Below are positions 1 through 8,313 of a stretch of 64,000 nucleotides of DNA, piece by piece. The stretch is from positions 186,001 through 250,000 of the forward strand of contig CAVWCW010000007.1 in the NCBI GenBank assembly GCA_963753615.1. The letters run 5' to 3'. The first letter of the stretch is position 1. Each line of letters opens with the position of its first letter. Made by a program: the position numbers and the translations under genes. Under the pieces are notes generated by a model, which was given only the letters and a program-made list of their open reading frames with translations, did not search any database and was not told where the DNA came from. The stretch is from CAVWCW01 sp963753615 (GTDB taxonomy: Bacteria > Pseudomonadota > Gammaproteobacteria > Chromatiales > Chromatiaceae).

Positions 1-554
1 CCCAAGGGCACCAGCCGCTCCTTGCCGCCCTTGCCGATGACCCGCACCAACCCCTGGGTCAGGCTCAGCTGCTCGGGGCGCAATGTCACCAGCTCCGACA
101 CCCGCAATCCGGTGGCGTATAGTACCTCCAGCATGCAGCGGTCGCGAAATCCCTGAGGGTCACCGGTGTCCGGGGCGGCAAGCAGCGCCTCGACCTCGCG
201 CTCGGTGAGCGACTTGGGCAGGGGCCGGCCCAGGCGCGGGGCATCGATGCGGGCACTGGGGTCGTCCTTACGCCAGCCCTCGCGCAGGCCGTGCTGGTAA
301 AACTGGCGCAGGCAGGACAGCAATCGGGCGCTGGACCTGGGCTTGCGCCCGCGTTGAGACTCTCCGGCCAGGAAGTCCAGCAGGTCCTCCCGGCGCGCCC
401 CGCGCAAATCCCGGCCGCGCTCGGAGGCCAGCCAGGCGGCGGTCTTACGCAGGTCCGACTGATAGGCGCTGAGGGTATTGCGGCTCAAGCCCCGTTCCAT
501 CCACAGGGCATCGGCGAAAGCCTCGATCGCCGCCGCGTCGTCGGCGGGCGTCAC
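1..554 (-). CDS. xerD: Site-specific tyrosine recombinase XerD (partial, N-terminal 184 residues)
   Basis: XerD, with XerC, resolves chromosome dimers at dif during cell division. The N-terminal SAM-like core-binding domain (about residues 8-95) has the XerD-like stretch ALWMERGLSRNTLSAY. The catalytic domain begins near residue 110 and shows the first catalytic arginine in ATGLRVSEL (about R151) and the conserved lysine in GKGGKER (about K175). The His-x-x-Arg and Tyr motifs lie beyond the window edge. The GTG start at 554 overlaps the ogt stop as GTGA, which supports this start and translational coupling. XerC is the alternative, but the N-terminal sequence looks more like XerD. Confidence 0.88.
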   Translation of the reverse strand, partial: MTPADDAAAIEAFADALWMERGLSRNTLSAYQSDLRKTAAWLASERGRDLRGARREDLLDFLAGESQRGRKPRSSARLLSCLRQFYQHGLREGWRKDDPSARIDAPRLGRPLPKSLTEREVEALLAAPDTGDPQGFRDRCMLEVLYATGLRVSELVTLRPEQLSLTQGLVRVIGKGGKERLVPL

Positions 555-1021
555 AGCGCGCCTTCGTGCCTCAACAGCCAGCGCTTGATCTCCAACCGGG
601 CACCATCGACGGCCCCGGCATACCCGCCCAGGCCACCGGCTGCGAGCACCCGGTGGCAGGGCACCAGGATCGGCCAGGGGTTGGCCCGGCAGGCGTTGCC
701 GACGGCGCGGGCGCTGGTTTCCAGCTCTTGTGCCAATTCACCGTAGCCGAGGCTGGCGCCGGGAGGGATCTGGCGCAGCCGGGCCCAGACCCGGCGCTGG
801 AACCGGGTGCCGGTCTCGACCAGGGGCAGGTCGAAAGCGGCCCGAGCGTCGGCGAAATAGGCCTCCAATTGGGCCAGGACCCGTTTGCCCAGGAGGCCCT
901 CGGGGGGCCGCTCCTGCCGTGCCGGCCCTGCCCCTGGCAGGCGTAACCCAGCGATGCGCCCGCCCTGCAGGACAACCTGCAACCGGCCGATGGGGCTGTC
1001 GCAGCCGATGACTGTGCTCAT
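551..1021 (-). CDS. ogt: Methylated-DNA--[protein]-cysteine S-methyltransferase
   Basis: Suicide repair enzyme that takes the alkyl group from O6-alkylguanine onto its own cysteine. The 156-residue protein has the active-site motif PCHRV with the acceptor cysteine near residue 122, followed by the GGLGGYAGA loop typical of Ogt/AGT. It has a short N-terminal domain and no Ada regulatory domain. The ATG at 1021 is chosen because it makes an ATGA overlap with the sbcB stop; longer upstream extension in the same frame lies inside sbcB. It forms a coupled sbcB-ogt-xerD minus-strand operon in which every junction overlaps. Confidence 0.9.
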   Translation of the reverse strand: MSTVIGCDSPIGRLQVVLQGGRIAGLRLPGAGPARQERPPEGLLGKRVLAQLEAYFADARAAFDLPLVETGTRFQRRVWARLRQIPPGASLGYGELAQELETSARAVGNACRANPWPILVPCHRVLAAGGLGGYAGAVDGARLEIKRWLLRHEGAL

Positions 1022-2457
1022 GTCAGCCCCAACTCCGCCGCCAGAGCGCCCGCGTAGGCGGACAGCCGTTGCAGGATGTCGGCATGGAGTGGGTCGGCCT
1101 CGGCGTAGAGCGACTCGACCCGGCGCCGGAACTCGGCGTAGACGATACTTGCCCCGGCCTCCGGATCGCTGAGGCGGCGCCGGCAGAAGTTGCGCCAGGC
1201 TACCTGTTCCTCCGGGCTGAGGGTCTCCGGCCAATTGCGGGCCCGGTAGCGCCAGAGAAGTTGTTCCAGGCGCGGGTCATCAAACCCGGGCTTGAGGCGC
1301 GCCAATTCCTCGAGCGAGGTGGCGCGCACCTGCTCCATGCGGCGACGGTCCTCGGCGCTGAAGAAGCTGCCGCCGTAAAGGTCGTTATCCACGTCCTGGG
1401 GCGGCAATTCCCGGTCCCGGGTCATGGCGCGGGACACCCGCTGGCCGAACTCCGGATGCGACACCAGCCACTGGCGGTGACGCTCGGCCGCGTCCAGGTC
1501 GATCTCCAGGCGCTCGGCGGCGGCCGCATCCAGGGTCTTCAACGGGGCCAGCACCGGGCAGCGGTTGCGCCGCACGGACTTGACCGGCAGCCGTGGCTGG
1601 CCCTTGGGCAGTTCATCGCTGCGGGTGAATATGCGCGCCGCCAAAGCCTCAGGGTCCAGGTCCATAAACTGGGCGGGGTCCTGGCGCAGGTCGAAGACCA
1701 GGGTGCCCTGGGGGTTGTTCGGGTCTGGCGCCAGGGGTTGAATCAGGGCGGTGCCGCAGTACTTCGCGGGGTAGCGTGAAGAAGCGTGCACCAGGGGCTG
1801 GCCGGCGTCCAGCAACTCGGCCACCCGGCGCTTGTCGCGCATGCGGTAGACATAGTCGTAAAGCCGGGGCTGACGCTGGCGCAGCAGGCGCGCCATACCG
1901 ATGGTGGCCCGGACATCAGACAAGGCGTCGTGGGCGTGCTCATGGCCAATGCCATTGGCGGCGGTCAGCTGCTCGAGCCGGAAGCTGGGGCTGCCGTCCT
2001 CGTGGTGCGGCCACTCGATGCCCTGGGGACGCAGGGCGCGGGTCAGACGCAGGACATCGATCAGGTCCCAGCGCGAATTGCCGTTCTGCCATTCCCTGGC
2101 GTAGGGATCGAAGAAGTTTCGGTACAGGGTAAAGCGCGTTACCTCGTCGTCGAAACGCAGGCTGTTGTAGCCAACGCCGCAGGTGCCGGGTCGCGCCAAC
2201 TCCTGGTGGATGCGGGCAATGAACGCCGCCTCCGGGAGGCCTTCCTGCAAGGCCTGCTCGGGGGTGATGCCGGTAATCAGGCAGGCCTCGGGGTGGGGTA
2301 GCTGGTCAGGGCTGGGGCGGCAGTAGAGCACCAGGGGTTCGCCGATTTCGCGCAGTTCCAAGTCGGTGCGCAGCCCGGCAAACTGGGACGGACGATCACG
2401 TCTGGGATCGACGCCCCAGGTCTCGTAGTCGTGCCAATAAAAGCTGTTAACGCTCAT
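1018..2457 (-). CDS. sbcB: Exodeoxyribonuclease I
   Basis: Processive 3'-5' exonuclease on single-stranded DNA, used in recombination and mismatch repair. The 479-residue length matches E. coli ExoI. The N-terminal DEDDh nuclease domain opens with FYWHDYETWG (first catalytic Asp and Glu at about residues 10-12) and continues with GVGYNSLRFDDEVTRF (ExoII motif) and HEHAHDALSDVRATIGMA (ExoIII, with the catalytic His and Asp). The C-terminal SH3-like and helical ExoI domains follow. First gene of the coupled sbcB-ogt-xerD group. Confidence 0.93.
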   Translation of the reverse strand: MSVNSFYWHDYETWGVDPRRDRPSQFAGLRTDLELREIGEPLVLYCRPSPDQLPHPEACLITGITPEQALQEGLPEAAFIARIHQELARPGTCGVGYNSLRFDDEVTRFTLYRNFFDPYAREWQNGNSRWDLIDVLRLTRALRPQGIEWPHHEDGSPSFRLEQLTAANGIGHEHAHDALSDVRATIGMARLLRQRQPRLYDYVYRMRDKRRVAELLDAGQPLVHASSRYPAKYCGTALIQPLAPDPNNPQGTLVFDLRQDPAQFMDLDPEALAARIFTRSDELPKGQPRLPVKSVRRNRCPVLAPLKTLDAAAAERLEIDLDAAERHRQWLVSHPEFGQRVSRAMTRDRELPPQDVDNDLYGGSFFSAEDRRRMEQVRATSLEELARLKPGFDDPRLEQLLWRYRARNWPETLSPEEQVAWRNFCRRRLSDPEAGASIVYAEFRRRVESLYAEADPLHADILQRLSAYAGALAAELGLT

Positions 2458-2627
2458 CTTACGAAGCGCCTGACCCGATGCGGAAGAAGCCGATCGACCA
2501 CCGAGGCGTCGAGATTACAGGCTTTTCGGCAGGGCCCAGCCGAGTGGCCCGCGGCAACGATTGGATGCAGCATCTTCCCTGTGTTGACGTTCTGCAGATG
2601 GCCCAGGTTAACCTTTTCGCGGGCACA

Positions 2628-2660
2628 AAAAAACCACCCGGCCGCGGCCGGGTGGTTTCC
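2628..2660 (-). terminator. Rho-independent terminator of the rpsP-rimM-trmD-rplS operon
   Basis: A near-perfect palindrome (arms AAACCACCC and GGGTGGTTT around a GC-rich centre GGCCGCGGCC) is flanked on its left by seven adenines. Read on the minus strand this is a GC-rich stem followed by a U-tract, about 25 bases past the rplS stop codon. Confidence 0.9.
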
Positions 2661-2685
2661 ATGACGCCGATCCGAGCGCTCCGGC

Positions 2686-3030
2686 TCAGATCTTCTCTCT
2701 GATGCGTGCCGACTTGCCGCTGCGGCCCCGCAGGTAGTAGAGCTTGGCCCGACGCACGTCGCCGCGGCGCTTGACCTCGATCGAGTCGATTATCGGGCTG
2801 TGGGTCTGGAAGGCGCGCTCCACCCCTTCGCCGTGGGAGATCTTGCGCACCGTGAAGGCGGAATTGAGGCCCCGGTTACGCTTGGCGATGCACACGCCCT
2901 CGAATGCCTGCAGGCGTTCGCGGTTGCCTTCCTTGACCTTGACCTGCACCACCAGGGTATCGCCCGGGGAAAAATCCGGAACCTCGGTCTTCATCTGTTC
3001 CGCTTCGAGTTGCTGGATGATATTGCTCAT
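2686..3030 (-). CDS. rplS: 50S ribosomal protein L19
   Basis: Large-subunit protein at the 30S-50S interface. The 114-residue product contains the family hallmarks FSPGDTLVVQVKV, RLQAFEGVCIA, FTVRKISHGEGVERAF and the basic tail LYYLRGRSGKSARIREK. The start is the ATG at 3030 (MSNIIQQLE), five codons inside the longest frame, giving the usual family length. Last gene of the rpsP-rimM-trmD-rplS operon and followed directly by its terminator. Confidence 0.97.
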   Translation of the reverse strand: MSNIIQQLEAEQMKTEVPDFSPGDTLVVQVKVKEGNRERLQAFEGVCIAKRNRGLNSAFTVRKISHGEGVERAFQTHSPIIDSIEVKRRGDVRRAKLYYLRGRSGKSARIREKI

Positions 3031-3050
3031 GGCCTGTAGCTCCAAAAAAT

Positions 3051-3791
3051 TTAGGCGTCCGCATGCGCCCGAATGTATTCGTCAAGTAGTTCCCGCTCTT
3101 CCCGGCTCAGCTCCCGGGACGCCAGCAGGTCCGGCCGGCGCAACCAGGTGCGCCCCAAGGACTCCTGCAGCCGCCAGCGCCGGATCGCCTCGTGGTTGCC
3201 GCTCAGCAGCACCGCGGGCACCCCCCTGCCGCCGCTCGATTCTGGGCGCGTGTAATGGGGGCAGTCCAGCAGTCCGTCCATGTAGGAATCCTGCTGCGCC
3301 GAGTCCGCCGCGCCCAGCGCCCCGGGTAAGAGCCGGATCACCGCGTCCATAATCACCATCGCCGCTAGCTCGCCGCCGCTGAGGACGTAGTCGCCGAGAG
3401 ACCACTCCTCGTCGACGCAGCGGTCGATGACCCTTTCGTCGATGCCTTCGTAGCGGCCGGCGACCAGGATCATGCCCGGCCGTTCCGCCAGTTCCCGGGC
3501 CGCCTGCTGATCGAAACACCGCCCTTGGGGGCTCAAGTAGGCGACCCGACTCGCTGGGGCCGCCGCTTTGGCCGCTTCGATGGCTGCCTCCAGGGGCTCA
3601 ACCGTCATCACCATGCCGGGCCCGCCGCCGTAGGGCCGATCGTCGACCGTACGGTGCACGTCTACGGTGTAGTCACGCGGATTCCATACCGCTATCTGTG
3701 CGACACCGCGCTTGAGCGCCCGGGCGCAAACCCCTTGCTCGGTCATCGCCCGGAACATGTCAGGCATCACCGAGACCAGGTCGAAGCGCAT
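3051..3791 (-). CDS. trmD: tRNA (guanine-37-N1)-methyltransferase
   Basis: SPOUT-class methyltransferase that makes m1G37 in tRNAs and prevents +1 frameshifting. 246 residues. The knot region is recognisable as LVAGRYEGIDERVID and SLGDYVLSGGELAAM, and the N-terminal RPYGGGPGMVM loop is conserved. It starts 8 bases after the rimM stop and ends 20 bases before the rplS start. Confidence 0.97.
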   Translation of the reverse strand: MRFDLVSVMPDMFRAMTEQGVCARALKRGVAQIAVWNPRDYTVDVHRTVDDRPYGGGPGMVMTVEPLEAAIEAAKAAAPASRVAYLSPQGRCFDQQAARELAERPGMILVAGRYEGIDERVIDRCVDEEWSLGDYVLSGGELAAMVIMDAVIRLLPGALGAADSAQQDSYMDGLLDCPHYTRPESSGGRGVPAVLLSGNHEAIRRWRLQESLGRTWLRRPDLLASRELSREERELLDEYIRAHADA

Positions 3792-3799
3792 CCCCGCCC

Positions 3800-4306
3800 T
3801 CAGAAGTCCTGGTCCCAGTCGACCCGGATCAGGCCGGCCTCAAGGTCGGCTTCCAGAATCACCCGGCCCCAAACCCATGGCAACAGGCGCTCGCGCTCGC
3901 CCCGAACCACCATAACGTCGTTCGCACCAGTGGCGAAAAGGTGGCTCACTCGCCCCAGTTCGACGCCCTCGGCGTTCACGACCAGCAGTCCCTCCAGGTC
4001 GTCCCAGTAGTATTCGTCCGGGTTCAGCGCCGGAAGTCGGTCCCTAGGCACGGCGATCAGGCAGCCGATCAGGGCCGCTGCCTGGTCGCGGTCGCCACAG
4101 CCTTGAAGCCGAGCCACCAGCCCTTTGCCCTGGGGGTGACCGTCGAGCAGCTTGCGCGCCTCCCAGTCTTCCCCCCGCTGCAGGTACCATGGGGAGTAAC
4201 TCAGGATATTGTCCCGGGGCGCGGTGTCGGAATGGACCTTTACCCAGCCGCGGATCCCGAATACCCCGGAAATGCGCCCTAGCGGAACCATCTTTGAACC
4301 CACCAA
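3800..4306 (-). CDS. rimM: Ribosome maturation factor RimM
   Basis: Assembly factor that binds S19 and helps mature the 30S head. 168 residues. The N-terminal RimM domain begins VPLGRISGVFGIRGWVKVHS, and the C-terminal PRC-barrel contains YYWDDLEGLLVVNAEGVELG. It lies between rpsP and trmD, the normal order. Confidence 0.95.
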   Translation of the reverse strand: MVGSKMVPLGRISGVFGIRGWVKVHSDTAPRDNILSYSPWYLQRGEDWEARKLLDGHPQGKGLVARLQGCGDRDQAAALIGCLIAVPRDRLPALNPDEYYWDDLEGLLVVNAEGVELGRVSHLFATGANDVMVVRGERERLLPWVWGRVILEADLEAGLIRVDWDQDF

Positions 4307-4344
4307 AGCGGCCCCTCCAGCCGGTCTCTCCCGGCCCGATTCGA

Positions 4345-4590
4345 TCAGACCTCTACCTTCTCCTTGAGCAATGCGGCCACACGCTCGCTGGTCTGGGCGC
4401 CCTGCGACACCCAGTGCTGGATGCGCTCGCGATCCAGACGCAGCCGCTCGTCGCCGCCCCGGGCCACCGGATTGAAGAAGCCGAGGCGTTCGATGTAGCG
4501 GCCGTCGCGCTTCTGGCGGCTGTCCGCCACCACCACGTGATAGTACGGCTGCTTCTTGGCGCCGCTTCTCGAAAGACGAATGGTTACCAT
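4345..4590 (-). CDS. rpsP: 30S ribosomal protein S16
   Basis: Small-subunit assembly protein of 81 residues, starting MVTIRLSRSGAKKQPYYHVV, the family signature, with GRYIERLGFFNPVA following. First gene of the rpsP-rimM-trmD-rplS operon. A good sigma-70-like promoter lies 58-85 bases upstream. Confidence 0.97.
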   Translation of the reverse strand: MVTIRLSRSGAKKQPYYHVVVADSRQKRDGRYIERLGFFNPVARGGDERLRLDRERIQHWVSQGAQTSERVAALLKEKVEV

Positions 4591-4647
4591 GTTTTACCCT
4601 ATCGAAAAATCCCAGAACCCCGCCCAGCGGTGGCAGGTGAATCGCGC

Positions 4648-4675
4648 ATTTTACCCGATTTTTGGCAAAAGTGAA
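4648..4675 (-). promoter_or_regulatory. Putative sigma-70 promoter of the rpsP operon
   Basis: Minus-strand -35 TTCACT (4675-4670), 16-base spacer and -10 TAAAAT (4653-4648), upstream of the rpsP start at 4590. The promoter would leave a leader of about 50 bases. Confidence 0.55.
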
Positions 4676-4689
4676 GCCCGAAATTTCCG

Positions 4690-6051
4690 CTAAAACGGCA
4701 TACCGCCGGGGGGCAGCCGTCCGCGCATGCCCCGCATCATCTTCGCCATACCGCCGCCCTTCATCTTTTTCATCATCTTCTGCATCTGGGTGAACTGTTT
4801 GAGCATGCGGTTGATTTCCTGGACCTGGGTGCCGGAGCCGGCGGCAATGCGGCGCTTGCGCGACCCCTTGATCACCGCCGGAAACTGCCGCTCCTGGGGG
4901 GTCATGGAATTGATGATGGCAACCATCTTGACGAACTCCCGGTCATTGACCTGATTCTTGACCTGGTCGGGCACCTGACCCATGCCCGGCAGCTTGTCCA
5001 TCAGGCCGGCCACCCCGCCGAGATTGCCCATCTGCTCCAACTGCTCCTTAAAATCGGCCAGGTCGAACCCCTTGCCCTTGCGCAGCTTGGTGGCCAGCTT
5101 TTCGGCCTTGGCGCGGTCGACCTTCTGCTCCACCTCCTCAACCAAGCTGAGCACGTCGCCCATACCGAGGATGCGCGAGGCGACCCGATCAGGGTGGAAT
5201 GGCTCCAGCGCCGCGGTCTTCTCGCCTACGCCGAGGAACTTGATCGGTTTGCCGGTAATCTCTCGGATCGACAGCGCGGCACCGCCGCGGGCGTCGCCAT
5301 CGGTCTTGGTGAGGATCACGCCGGTCAGGGGCAAGGCATCGTGGAACGCCTTGGCGGTATTGGCGGCGTCCTGGCCGGTCATGCTGTCGACGACGAACAA
5401 GGTCTCCACCGGCTGCAGCTGCTGGTGCAGCTGGCGGATCTCTTCCATCATTTCGGCGTCCACGTGCAGGCGCCCGGCGGTATCCACGAGCAGCACGTCG
5501 GCGAAGCTCTTGCGGGCGTATGACAAGGCCTGCTCGGCGATGGCGCCGGGTTTCTGCTTGGGGTTGCTGGGGACGAAGTCGGCGCCAACCTCGTTGGCCA
5601 GGGTCTTGAGCTGGTCGATGGCGGCGGGGCGGTAGACGTCGCAACTCACCACAGCGACGCGCTTTTTCTCCCGCTCCCTGAGCCAGCGCGCCAGCTTGGC
5701 CACGGTGGTAGTCTTGCCCGAGCCCTGCAGACCGGCTATCAGCACTACTACCGGCGGCTGGGCGGCGAGATCCAGGCCCTCGTTGGCGGCCCCCATCACC
5801 TGCACCAACTCGTCGCGCACGATCTTGATCAGCATCTGACCCGGGGTCAGACTCTTGAGCACTTCCTCTCCGGTGGCCTTTTCGCGCACCTGGTCGACGA
5901 AGCGTCGCACCACCGGCAAGGCCACGTCGGCCTCCAGCAGGGCCATGCGCACCTCGCGCATGGTGTCGCGGATGTTGTCGTCGGTGAGGCGCGCCTGGCC
6001 GCGCAAGTTGTCGAGGACGCGGCCGAGCCGCTGGCTTAGATTATCGAACAT
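4690..6051 (-). CDS. ffh: Signal recognition particle protein Ffh
   Basis: GTPase of the signal recognition particle, which targets membrane proteins co-translationally. 453 residues from the ATG at 6051 (MFDNLSQRLGRVLDNLRG, the family N terminus). The N domain is followed by the G domain with GLQGSGKTTTVAKLA (P-loop, about residues 106-120), DTAGRL, TKTDGDARGGAA and the methionine-rich M domain ending in GGMAKMMRGMRGRLPPGG. A longer in-frame extension upstream has no family similarity and is rejected. Confidence 0.97.
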   Translation of the reverse strand: MFDNLSQRLGRVLDNLRGQARLTDDNIRDTMREVRMALLEADVALPVVRRFVDQVREKATGEEVLKSLTPGQMLIKIVRDELVQVMGAANEGLDLAAQPPVVVLIAGLQGSGKTTTVAKLARWLREREKKRVAVVSCDVYRPAAIDQLKTLANEVGADFVPSNPKQKPGAIAEQALSYARKSFADVLLVDTAGRLHVDAEMMEEIRQLHQQLQPVETLFVVDSMTGQDAANTAKAFHDALPLTGVILTKTDGDARGGAALSIREITGKPIKFLGVGEKTAALEPFHPDRVASRILGMGDVLSLVEEVEQKVDRAKAEKLATKLRKGKGFDLADFKEQLEQMGNLGGVAGLMDKLPGMGQVPDQVKNQVNDREFVKMVAIINSMTPQERQFPAVIKGSRKRRIAAGSGTQVQEINRMLKQFTQMQKMMKKMKGGGMAKMMRGMRGRLPPGGMPF

Positions 6052-6091
6052 GGGCGGTCGTCTTCGCTGTCGGGGCTGCCAAAAATTTGAC

Positions 6092-6120
6092 ATTATAGGC
6101 CCTGACGCGCGGACGGCACA
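6092..6120 (-). promoter_or_regulatory. Possible ffh promoter
   Basis: A perfect minus-strand -10 TATAAT (6097-6092) sits about 41 bases upstream of the ffh ATG. With a 17-base spacer the -35 would be TGTGCC (6120-6115), a weak match. Placement is supported mainly by the -10 and by the divergent arrangement with the ypjD-like gene. Confidence 0.45.
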
Positions 6121-6188
6121 GCGGAGAGCTCCGCTTTCCATCGCCGCCCGAGCTGTGCCATCATCGTGACCCTGCAAAGGGAACCCCA

Positions 6189-6998
6189 ATGACCACCACA
6201 CTGATCGCCATCGGGGCCATCGTCTGCTACCTGGCAGCCGGCCTGATTATCGGGATCCGCCTGTTCCGAAGTGACGCGGAACGGCTGCCGGCACGCGCCT
6301 ATGGGCTGGTAGCGATCGGCGTTGGACTGGCGCTGCACGGCCTGTTGCTGTACCACGACACGCTCACCGCCGCCGGCCTTAACCTGGGTTTTTTCAACGC
6401 CTTCTCGCTGTCTGCTTGGGTGATCCTGGCCCTGCTGCTGGCGTCGAGCCTTGGCAAGCCGGTGGAGAACCTGGGCCTGGTGCTGCTGCCTATGGGCGTC
6501 CTGACCATCCTGCTGGAGCTCAATTTCCACCCCACCCGGGTGCTGACGGTGGATGCCGGCCCCGGGCTGAAGATCCATATATTGATCTCGATTCTGGCCT
6601 ACAGCGTACTGACCCTTGCCAGCGTGCAAGCGGTGCTGGTGGCGGTGCAAGACCAGCACCTGCGCAACCGCCACCCGGGAGGCTTCATCCGCGGCCTGCC
6701 GCCATTGCAGACCATGGAGGTGCTGCTGTTCGAGATGATCGGGCTGGGCTTTTTCCTGCTCAGTCTGGCCCTGGTGAGCGGGCTGATGTTCCTGGAGAAC
6801 ATGTTCGCCCAAAACCTGGCCCACAAGACCATCCTGTCAACCATCGCCTGGGTGGTATTCGGGACCCTGCTTTGGGGCCGCTTTCGCTTCGGCTGGCGCG
6901 GGCGCACCGCCATCATCTGGACCCTGAGCGGTTTCGTGGTGCTGATGCTGGCCTATTTCGGCAGCAAAGCGGTACTGGAACTGATCCTGCAGCGCTAA
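6189..6998 (+). CDS. ypjD: Inner membrane CcsA/YpjD-family cytochrome c assembly-like protein
   Basis: Multi-pass membrane protein of 269 residues with about eight hydrophobic helices. The C-terminal stretch around LSTIAWVVFGTLLWGRFRFGWRG and LAYFGSKAVLELIL matches the YpjD subgroup of the CcsA/CcmC cytochrome assembly family. E. coli ypjD also lies beside ffh, so the context agrees. The biochemical role of YpjD is not settled; a haem-handling function is only family inference. Confidence 0.85.
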   Translation: MTTTLIAIGAIVCYLAAGLIIGIRLFRSDAERLPARAYGLVAIGVGLALHGLLLYHDTLTAAGLNLGFFNAFSLSAWVILALLLASSLGKPVENLGLVLLPMGVLTILLELNFHPTRVLTVDAGPGLKIHILISILAYSVLTLASVQAVLVAVQDQHLRNRHPGGFIRGLPPLQTMEVLLFEMIGLGFFLLSLALVSGLMFLENMFAQNLAHKTILSTIAWVVFGTLLWGRFRFGWRGRTAIIWTLSGFVVLMLAYFGSKAVLELILQR

Positions 6999-7621
6999 TC
7001 CGGCGCCCAGCCGTGCGCCAACAGGCGTTCGTAGTCGGCCGGCCGATCCAAGTCCCACAGGGTTTCCAACTCCCGCCACCCCCAACCCAGCCGGGCCAGA
7101 CGTGCTCGGGTCAGGGCCAACACCCGCTCGCTGCCCCAGGGCATTTCGGCAAACAGGGCCGGGGCGGCCCGGCGCAGGCCGAGCAGCACATAGCCACCAT
7201 CTTCCGCCGGACCGAGCACCGCGTCCGCCCCGTCGCGCATCCATTCGAGGGCCTGCGCCAGGTGGGTCGCGGTAAGGGCCGGACAGTCGACGCCGATCAA
7301 CAACACGAACTCGGCCTGTTGCAGCGCCTGGGCGGCGGCGGCCTGCATTCGCGCGCCTAGGTCACCGCCGCGCTGGACCCGCAGAACAACGCCTGACTCT
7401 CGCTCCAGGGAACGAAACAGGGGGTGCCCGGCGTCCGGGCTGCACCAGCATTCGAGCGAGGCCAAACCGGCGCCTGCCAGTCCGCGGATCCGGCGCTCCA
7501 GCAGCCCGGCATAAAGCCGGCAGGCACCGTCCGCCCCCAGCAGCGGCGCCAGTCGGGTCTTGACCCGCCCCGACCGGGGCGCCTTGGCGAAGATCAGGAT
7601 TCGGGCGCTGGGGAACTGCAC
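6995..7621 (-). CDS. GT-A glycosyltransferase of the TIGR04282 type (arsenosugar-cluster associated)
   Basis: Predicted soluble nucleotidyl-sugar-type transferase. The fold signature ILIFAKAPRSGRVKTRLAPLLG lies at the N terminus, followed by LLIGVDCPALTATHL (metal-binding Asp) and LGPAEDGGYVLLGL, as in the TIGR04282 subfamily. The GTG at 7621 is preferred because it gives about 208 residues, the normal family size, and starts just before the conserved motif; the frame extends to 7762 without further similarity. It overlaps the preceding glycosyltransferase by 28 bases. It shares four 3' bases with the convergent ypjD gene. Confidence 0.82.
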   Translation of the reverse strand: MQFPSARILIFAKAPRSGRVKTRLAPLLGADGACRLYAGLLERRIRGLAGAGLASLECWCSPDAGHPLFRSLERESGVVLRVQRGGDLGARMQAAAAQALQQAEFVLLIGVDCPALTATHLAQALEWMRDGADAVLGPAEDGGYVLLGLRRAAPALFAEMPWGSERVLALTRARLARLGWGWRELETLWDLDRPADYERLLAHGWAPD

Positions 7622-8313
7622 AGGCGGTAGCGGCGAGCCAGGCGGGCGGGATCGGCGCCGAGAAAAAAGGCCAGGCGCAAACGCCACATCAGCGCCACGG
7701 TACGCCAAACCCCGTCCCGCTCCCAGCGCCGGCTTGAAGTCATCAAGGGTCGACGGATGCACACCGGCGGGCCGCGGCGTCTGCAGCGGCGGCTGAACTC
7801 GATGTCCTCCATCAGGGGTATCTCTGCGTACCCGCCCAGCAACTGAAACCAGTCCCGACGTACAAAGATGCCTTGATCGCCGGTGGCGATGCCGCTCAGG
7901 CGCGAACGCAGATTCATCATCGCCGCCACCAGGCGCAGGCTGCGCCGATCTCCGCTGAGGCGAATGTCGAAGCGGCCCCAGCCGCGGCCACTGCAGGCAA
8001 GCGCTGTTCGGATCAGCCCGGGGGCATCCGCCGGGACCTGACTGTCCAGGTGCAGGAACCAGAGGATCTCGCCGTCGGCCCGCGAGGCGCCCGCATTCAT
8101 CTGCAGGGCTCGCCCGGGCCCGCTCAGCAACAGGCGGTCCACCAGGCCAGCCGCCAGTTCCGGAGAGCCGTCGCGGCTGCCGCCGTCCACCAACAGCAAC
8201 TCGCAGCCCTGGGCGCGCAGCGGCTGCAGCGCCCGGAGGGCCGGGCGGATGAGCGCGCCCTCATCAAGGCAGGGAATGATTACGGACAGGCTCGAAACCG
8301 GCGGGGCCGGCAT
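7594..8313 (-). CDS. Family 2 glycosyltransferase of the TIGR04283 type
   Basis: GT-2 enzyme of 239 residues. It has SVIIPCLDEGALIRPALRAL (nucleotide-binding start), LLVDGGSRDGS, the divalent-metal motif region LHLDSQV, and GDQGIFVRRDWFQLLGGY followed by LMEDIEFSRRCRRRG (the ED acceptor motif). These are hallmarks of the TIGR04283 group found with ArsS and TIGR04282. The ATG at 8313 overlaps the arsS stop by one base (TGATG); a TTG one codon earlier is less likely. Confidence 0.83.
   Translation of the reverse strand: MPAPPVSSLSVIIPCLDEGALIRPALRALQPLRAQGCELLLVDGGSRDGSPELAAGLVDRLLLSGPGRALQMNAGASRADGEILWFLHLDSQVPADAPGLIRTALACSGRGWGRFDIRLSGDRRSLRLVAAMMNLRSRLSGIATGDQGIFVRRDWFQLLGGYAEIPLMEDIEFSRRCRRRGPPVCIRRPLMTSSRRWERDGVWRTVALMWRLRLAFFLGADPARLARRYRLCSSPAPES

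Noticed and set aside
291..1172. Open frames on the plus strand across xerD, ogt and sbcB
   Set aside because: All are antisense to genes with clear motifs and have no recognisable domains.
4690..6201. Longer ffh start at 6201
   Set aside because: The extra 50 codons lack similarity to Ffh and cover the predicted promoter.
6093..6824. Long glutamine-rich open frame opposite the ypjD-like gene
   Set aside because: It lies antisense to a well-supported membrane protein gene; the low-complexity Gln/His content is typical of a shadow frame in high-GC sequence.
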